A DNA stretch of 34,851 nt from positions 1 through 34,851 of IMG/VR virus record IMGVR_UViG_3300044521_000192. One strand, given 5' to 3'. The DNA is from a virus. Position numbers and translations under genes: made by a program. Below the pieces are notes generated by a model. The model did no database searches. It was given only the letters and a program-made list of their open reading frames with translations, and was not told the origin of the DNA. Shown here piece after piece: positions 30,596 to 34,851 of this stretch (within the stretch, counting starts at the first letter, position 1; each line of letters starts with the position of its first letter).

Positions 30596-30922
30596 TTATG
30601 CCTTAGCCGTCTCCGCCTCTTTCGGATGTTTCTTGTAATAGTCCGCTCGTGCCTTCCGGCTAGGCTCCGCAATCTTCCCGGCTTTATGGAGCTTATGCAC
30701 GTCCGCCCATACCCGCTTGCTCGCCGCCGATACTTTCTTGTTGGCGGCGCTCGTGCGTTTCTTGGTTGCCGCTTTCACCCGGCGAGCGCGAGCCGGAGCC
30801 GGGCCGTCCTTAGAGAATGCGGCTTTAAGCTCCGCAATCTCTCCGTCTATACGGTCTCGCTCTTTCTGCAAACCTGCTAGCCGCTCCCTCACTTGCTGTA
30901 CTAGCTTCCCTGTCGTAACCAT
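30596..30922 (-). CDS. Basic coiled-coil protein, possible nucleoid-binding cargo
   Basis: A 108-residue minus-strand protein. Residues 1-36 form a coiled coil (LVQQVRERLAGLQKERDRIDGEIAELKAAF), followed by a Lys/Arg/Ala-rich chain (ARARRVKAATKKRTSAANKKVSAASKRVWADVHKLHKAG) and a charged end. The layout, an oligomerising helix plus a basic tail with repeated (K/S)AAxK(K/R), is that of small histone-like or H-NS-like proteins; such KxxSAAxKxxWA tails are common in some soil bacteria. GGAGG lies about 8 bases before its ATG. It follows the secreted-protein gene by 32 bases, so both are likely read from the promoter near 31480-31509. Confidence 0.55.
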   Translation of the reverse strand: MVTTGKLVQQVRERLAGLQKERDRIDGEIAELKAAFSKDGPAPARARRVKAATKKRTSAANKKVSAASKRVWADVHKLHKAGKIAEPSRKARADYYKKHPKEAETAKA

Positions 30923-30954
30923 TCCCTTTCCCTCCGCGTTTGGATTGTACTCCT

Positions 30955-31452
30955 CTATTTGCTCGTTTCACATTCTTTCGGCTTATCACCGGAGAGGCTC
31001 CGCAAGGCAACTCTCCATGCCGCAATACAGCCGTCTATCTGCTCAAGGTCTTTCTTGTCTTTGTCTAGCGCCTTGCTCGCGCTATCGTTAGCATCGTTCG
31101 CGTGACAATCGGGATGCTTCTTTGCACATGGCACAGCCTTGTCCGCCGCCGCCGTGTTGGTAGCGAGCAAGAATGTTGACAGCGTGACAGGACGCATCAC
31201 GGACAGGAATTTTATCTCTTTAACAACGGCGGTCTCAGAGTCCGAGATTCCAGCGGCGTCCGCGTCATTGATTGCAGTTTGTACGGTCTTATCGGGACCC
31301 ATTCCGGTGTTGTCTGAATTCTTGATTGCGACCAGCGCGAGGTTCGCGGCTTTCGCAAACTCGGCGCTCACTGCTTTCTTGGTTGGCTCTTGAGCACTCA
31401 CTGACAGCGCGAGCGCAAGGACTGCTAGGACGGTTGTGATTGTCTTTTTCAT
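30955..31452 (-). CDS. Secreted cargo protein of unknown function
   Basis: A 165-residue minus-strand protein with a clear signal peptide: MKKTITTVLAVLALALSVSA, then QEPTKK, with cleavage expected after Ala20. The mature part is alpha-helical and Ala/Asp/Lys-rich (FAKAANLALVAIKNS, TAINDADAAGISDSETAVVKEI). It has four cysteines (VPCAKKHPDC, DGCIAAW, KECETSK) that could form two disulfides in the periplasm. The start at 31452 is supported by GGAGG just upstream; earlier codons in frame lie across the promoter. It is a typical moron: reversed, self-promoted, at the end of the structural genes. A role in surface change or exclusion of other phages is inference only. Confidence 0.65.
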   Translation of the reverse strand: MKKTITTVLAVLALALSVSAQEPTKKAVSAEFAKAANLALVAIKNSDNTGMGPDKTVQTAINDADAAGISDSETAVVKEIKFLSVMRPVTLSTFLLATNTAAADKAVPCAKKHPDCHANDANDSASKALDKDKKDLEQIDGCIAAWRVALRSLSGDKPKECETSK

Positions 31453-31474
31453 TTGTCCTCCGTTTGCCCTACAT

Positions 31475-31509
31475 TTGACATGGTACATTGCCCGGTGTAC
31501 CTTTGCCAA
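31475..31509. promoter_or_regulatory. Overlapping divergent promoters sharing operator copy 4
   Basis: Plus strand: TTGACA (31475-31480), 17 bases, TACCTT (31498-31503), reading to the R-M gene. Minus strand: TTGGCA (complement of 31504-31509), 18 bases, TACCAT (complement of 31480-31485), reading to the secreted-protein gene. Between them lies the operator-like site 31482-31501, whose ends GGTACA/TGTACC are a perfect 6-bp inverted repeat. Read on the minus strand it shares GGTACACCGGGC with the site at 3396. One bound protein should affect both promoters. Confidence 0.6.
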
Positions 31510-31551
31510 GGTGACCGGCGTAACCGTCTAGTGCGGCGGAGGTTGCGGTAT

Positions 31552-34500
31552 ATGGTTCGCAAGCGTAAGCGGCGCAATACCAAGGCGATACATCCTCTGC
31601 TATCATCGCGCTTTGGCATGGCTGAAACGCTAGAGCAACGCACAAGGGAAACCTTGCGGGGTTACCTCCGCGAGGTCAAGACCCTCCCGAACGAGTCCGC
31701 CAAGCGGTCACGGTTTGCAGCGCTCATAGCAGAGCTATTTCCCGGCACAAACGCCGTTACCGAATATGCGCGAGGCGTGGAAAAACTCATCCGTATCACC
31801 CGCCCGGAGGGTGAGAAGCGCGGACGAGCGGACGCCTATTACGGCAACGTCATCATTGAGTTTGAGAAGTCTCTCGCCGCTACCCTTGGGGAAGCCGAGG
31901 GACAGTTGCGCGAGTACGTAGCCGGGACATGGCAAGCGGACAAAGGCTCTCCTCGTCCGCTTATTGCTATCGCCTCGGACGGTGTGAATTGGAATATCTA
32001 CCGCCCGGTGTTGCTAGCCGGAGCCAAGCCGACACCGGAGACAGTGACCCTTGAGTTGCTCCGACCGTTCAAGGTTGCCGAGGACTCGTTAAGCGAATTT
32101 TGGCTTTGGTTGACGAGCCTACTTTTTAGACCTCAACAGGTAGAGCCAACCGCCGAGCGTTTTCAATTGGACTTTGGGACATGGAGTCCTCTCTATCGTG
32201 ACGGACTGGCGGCGCTCAAGAGAGCGTGGGCAAGTGTTAGCGCCGAGCCGGAATCAACGCTCGCCTTTGAGACGTGGCAACGATACCTCACAGTCACCTA
32301 TGGGCGTCTCGCGGAGACGGCAACCGCTCAAAAAGACGCCGAGACCGGACAGGAAATATCCGAGCTTGAAAATCTATTCTTGCGGCACACGTACCTAGCA
32401 AGCATTGCTCGCTTGCTGATATGGGCGTCCCTTTCGCAAGGCAAAGGCAACGATGACCTCCGCAAGGTTGCAAAGGACGTGCTCACCGGGCGGTATTTCG
32501 AGTCCAAGAGACTAGCGAACCTCGTAGACGACGACTTTTTCCATTGGCTCCGCAATCCGACCGCTGAAAAGATGCTAGCTCCTACGTGGGAGCGCATCCT
32601 CTCTCATTTGACCGAATATGACCTCTCCCTGATACGTCAAGACGTTCTCAAGGGCGTCTATCAGCAATTGATTGACCCCAAGGACCGGCATGACCTTGGA
32701 GAGTATTACACTCCCGATTGGCTCTGTGAGCGCATGGTTGCGGAGTTGCTCCCGGCTCACGGTTATAAAGCCGTTCTAGACCCTAGTTGCGGGTCCGGGA
32801 GTTTCCTCCGCGCCTCAATCACTCACTTTCTAAAACACAACACAGATGGAACGGACAACGAGCGGCTCCGTCTCGTCCTACGCAACGTGCAAGGGATTGA
32901 CATTCATCCGGTAGCGGTGACCATCGCACGCGCTACTTACGTCCTCGCTCTCGGAAAGCTCGTCAACGCGGCGCGAAAGCCAATACAGATACCGGTCTAC
33001 CTCGCGGACTCTCTATTCCTACCGAGAGAGGTTGAGGCTAGTCTCATAGAGAAACTCAGCGGCGTTGAAATTACCTATGGCGCTCGCAAGGACCGTAAGA
33101 CCGTAGTTATGCCGGACATGCTTATTCACATGCCGGAAGTGTTTGACGATTCGATTGCAGCGTGTACGGCTATCGCGGAGGAGCACGCAAGGACCGGCAA
33201 GGATACGCGCAAGACAATGGAGAACCATCTCGCGCAATCTGTGCCGGAGTTGACCAAGGTTCTTGAATACCAAACTGTGCTTGACGCTCTATGGTCATTC
33301 ACGGAGGGATTAGCCCAGCTAATCCGCGAGCGCAAGGATTCTATTTGGTCTTTTATCATTCGCAACAGCTACCGTCCCGCAATGCTCAAGGGACAGTTTG
33401 ATTTAATCATCGGCAATCCGCCTTGGCTTTCTTACCGCTACATTGCGGACCCGGAATATCAGGACGAAATCAAGCGCAGAGCGATAGACCGTTACCGAAT
33501 CGCGCCAAAGTCTCAAAAGCTCTTTACACAAATGGAGCTAGCAACGGTCTTTCTAGCTCACTCAATGGCGGTGTTTGCCGGTCCTAATGCTCGCCTCGGC
33601 TTTGTCATGCCGCGTAGCGTCCTCACGGCAGACCAACACGAGAAGCTCATAAAGCGGGAGTACAGCGCTCCGTTTCGCCTCAAGGGATATTGGGACTTTT
33701 GGGAAGTGACGCCGCTTTTCAACGTCCCTTGTTGTGTGCTTTTCGCGCAACGGGACACAACACACGGAAGTCCGAAAGACCCGCTCCCGGTAAAGACTTG
33801 GAGCGGAACACTCCCGGCGCGGGATGTAGCTTGGGACGTAGCAAAGACGAGGTTGAGCGCCAAAGACGAAGAGGCTCGCGTTATCTATCTCGGCTCGCGT
33901 TGTGCGTTGTCAACCGAGGCGGGAGCGTCTCAGCAAGGCAGAGCGAGCAGTTACAGCAAGTCATTTCAGCAAGGCGCTACGATTGTCCCGCGTAGCTTCT
34001 ATTTCGTTCGGGTTGAGGGTTTGACCGGCGAGCCGAACTTGTCAGACGAATATTGGGCGGAGACGGACCCGGAGCAAGCCAAGCACGCACAGCCGCCTTA
34101 TGACGAGGTAACCTTAAGCGGACGGGTAGAGGGACGATTCCTCTTTACAACCGCTCTCTCGCGGCATCTGCTACCGTTCGCAACTCTCAAACCCGCAACC
34201 GCGCTCTTGCCGGTTGAAATAAAGCATGGCTCGTTACGCATCATTAAAGCGGACGCCTTGATTCGTGACGGCTCCCGGCTCTTTGGAAAATGGATGCAAG
34301 AGGCGGAACGAATTTGGATTGAGAAACGCAAGGACAAAGCAAGTAAGCAGACCGTGTATGAGAGGTTGGACTACCAGCGCGAGCTAACAACCCAAGACCT
34401 CTCTCACCGGCATCTCGTGCTCTATAACGCCGCTGGTACTAATGTCTCCGCCGCCTATTTCGACCGAGGCGAATATCCGCGTTTCATCTGCGAGCACAAA

Positions 34501-34851
34501 ATTTATTGGGCGGCTTTCTCGGACCCGCAAGAGGCTCACTATGTCACCGCCGTCTTAAACTCCGATACGGCAAACGAGGCAATCAAGCCGTTTCAGTCAA
34601 CGGGTCTCATGGGAGAGCGGGACATTGAAAAGAAGCTCTTGGAAGTGCCGATTCCGACATTTGACGCCGCGAATAAAACCCACAAACGACTAGCAGAGTT
34701 AGGCGGACAGGCGCGTGACGAGGCGGTGAGGGTCTTGCAATCCGGCGAGTTCCCGAGCGGCTCCGGTCTTGCCGGTCAGAGAGGTTTTATGCGCGAGCAT
34801 GTCAGCACGCTATTGCAGGACATTGACAAGCTCGTCCGCGAGTTGTGGTAG
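31552..34851 (+). CDS. Single-chain nuclease-methyltransferase (type IIG-like restriction-modification protein)
   Basis: A 1099-residue protein carrying cutting, methylation and specificity in one chain. Near the N-terminus, RADAYYGNVIIEFEKS has D94 and E103-F-E105 followed by K106, a PD-(D/E)xK-like nuclease site in an ExE form. A helical connector follows. The N6-adenine methyltransferase shows GEYYTP (384-388), DPSCGSGSF (D410 on), GIDIHP (D450) and NPPW (622-625). The C-terminal part (about 850-1080) has target-recognition features such as FICEHKIYWAAF and YVTAVLNSDTANEAIKPF. No helicase is seen, so types I, III and ISP are unlikely; PglX-type BREX enzymes lack the nuclease. ATG 31552 has GGAGG 9 bases upstream and lies after a good promoter, which rules out earlier in-frame starts; ATG 31618 is an alternative. 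The last base of the window is its stop. Confidence 0.8.
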   Translation: MVRKRKRRNTKAIHPLLSSRFGMAETLEQRTRETLRGYLREVKTLPNESAKRSRFAALIAELFPGTNAVTEYARGVEKLIRITRPEGEKRGRADAYYGNVIIEFEKSLAATLGEAEGQLREYVAGTWQADKGSPRPLIAIASDGVNWNIYRPVLLAGAKPTPETVTLELLRPFKVAEDSLSEFWLWLTSLLFRPQQVEPTAERFQLDFGTWSPLYRDGLAALKRAWASVSAEPESTLAFETWQRYLTVTYGRLAETATAQKDAETGQEISELENLFLRHTYLASIARLLIWASLSQGKGNDDLRKVAKDVLTGRYFESKRLANLVDDDFFHWLRNPTAEKMLAPTWERILSHLTEYDLSLIRQDVLKGVYQQLIDPKDRHDLGEYYTPDWLCERMVAELLPAHGYKAVLDPSCGSGSFLRASITHFLKHNTDGTDNERLRLVLRNVQGIDIHPVAVTIARATYVLALGKLVNAARKPIQIPVYLADSLFLPREVEASLIEKLSGVEITYGARKDRKTVVMPDMLIHMPEVFDDSIAACTAIAEEHARTGKDTRKTMENHLAQSVPELTKVLEYQTVLDALWSFTEGLAQLIRERKDSIWSFIIRNSYRPAMLKGQFDLIIGNPPWLSYRYIADPEYQDEIKRRAIDRYRIAPKSQKLFTQMELATVFLAHSMAVFAGPNARLGFVMPRSVLTADQHEKLIKREYSAPFRLKGYWDFWEVTPLFNVPCCVLFAQRDTTHGSPKDPLPVKTWSGTLPARDVAWDVAKTRLSAKDEEARVIYLGSRCALSTEAGASQQGRASSYSKSFQQGATIVPRSFYFVRVEGLTGEPNLSDEYWAETDPEQAKHAQPPYDEVTLSGRVEGRFLFTTALSRHLLPFATLKPATALLPVEIKHGSLRIIKADALIRDGSRLFGKWMQEAERIWIEKRKDKASKQTVYERLDYQRELTTQDLSHRHLVLYNAAGTNVSAAYFDRGEYPRFICEHKIYWAAFSDPQEAHYVTAVLNSDTANEAIKPFQSTGLMGERDIEKKLLEVPIPTFDAANKTHKRLAELGGQARDEAVRVLQSGEFPSGSGLAGQRGFMREHVSTLLQDIDKLVRELW

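Noticed and set aside
30626-31393. Several plus-strand open frames opposite the two cargo genes
   Set aside because: They are antisense shadows; the minus-strand frames have ribosome binding sites, a signal peptide and a promoter.
31453-31551. Upstream extension of the R-M protein to a TTG at 31453
   Set aside because: The extension lies across the divergent promoters and before the expected transcript start; ATG 31552 has GGAGG at good distance.
1-34851. CRISPR arrays, tRNA genes and insertion sequences
   Set aside because: I saw no regularly spaced repeats with spacers, no cloverleaf with a CCA-type end and no transposase or flanking inverted repeats.
1-34851. CCWGG and GGCC also looked scarce
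   Set aside because: Several copies of each were found (for example CCTGG at 16209 and 20203, CCAGG at 5571, GGCC at 2110 and 19310), so I cannot claim avoidance without a proper count.
31552-34851. Assignment of the last gene to BREX PglX or type ISP
   Set aside because: PglX lacks an N-terminal nuclease and needs partner BREX genes, none of which are seen; type ISP enzymes have a helicase block that is absent here.

Overview
The window reads as an almost complete temperate siphovirus (prophage) of the HK97/lambda type with a tail tip resembling gene transfer agents. It opens at the start codon of a tyrosine integrase and closes at the stop codon of a single-chain restriction-modification-like protein, so it was probably cut to the element; no att sites are visible. 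The host is not certain. The style of the integrase N-terminus, the small Ala/Lys-rich basic protein and the short secreted protein remind me of Acidobacteriota (Terriglobales), but that is recall, not proof.

Layout: 0-2.7 kb, integration and control (integrase, a stand-alone M41/FtsH-type zinc peptidase, an AlpA/excisionase-like protein, a coiled-coil winged-helix protein), ending at an intrinsic terminator. 2.7-5.9 kb, a cluster of small nucleic-acid-binding and nuclease genes (zinc-knuckle protein, HNH endonuclease, two Com-like zinc ribbons flanking a NUMOD3 protein, packaging-type HNH protein). 5.9-6.2 kb, a non-coding array of five hairpins. 6.2-13.5 kb, a GT2 glycosyltransferase, terminase small and large subunits, a small membrane protein, portal, prohead protease and major capsid protein. 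13.6-19.2 kb, connectors, neck and tail terminator, two fibre-like or virion proteins, tail tube, and tail-assembly chaperones joined by a -1 frameshift at CCCAAAC. 19.2-30.3 kb, tape measure, DUF2460, DUF2163, two small Zn-knuckle proteins, NlpC/P60, a 1390-residue tail-tip protein and a tail fibre. 30.3-34.85 kb, a small membrane protein, two minus-strand cargo genes (basic coiled-coil protein, secreted protein) and, divergently, a 1099-residue nuclease-methyltransferase protein.

All genes run on the plus strand except the two cargo genes at 30.6-31.45 kb. Packaging and morphogenesis genes are mostly overlapping or a few bases apart, except for long leaders before the major capsid and tail tube genes. 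A 20-bp imperfect palindrome (consensus GGTACACCGGGCRRTGTA) lies upstream of four transcription units: the excisionase-like gene, the 3013 gene, the HNH gene, and the divergent cargo/R-M pair. It looks like the operator of one regulon. I saw no classical CI-type repressor, replication gene or dedicated endolysin.

The most striking whole-window signal is that the palindrome GATC was not found once in a base-by-base reading of all 34.85 kb, where chance would give roughly 136 copies. This suggests long selection by GATC-specific restriction, and it extends over the cargo and R-M genes too.
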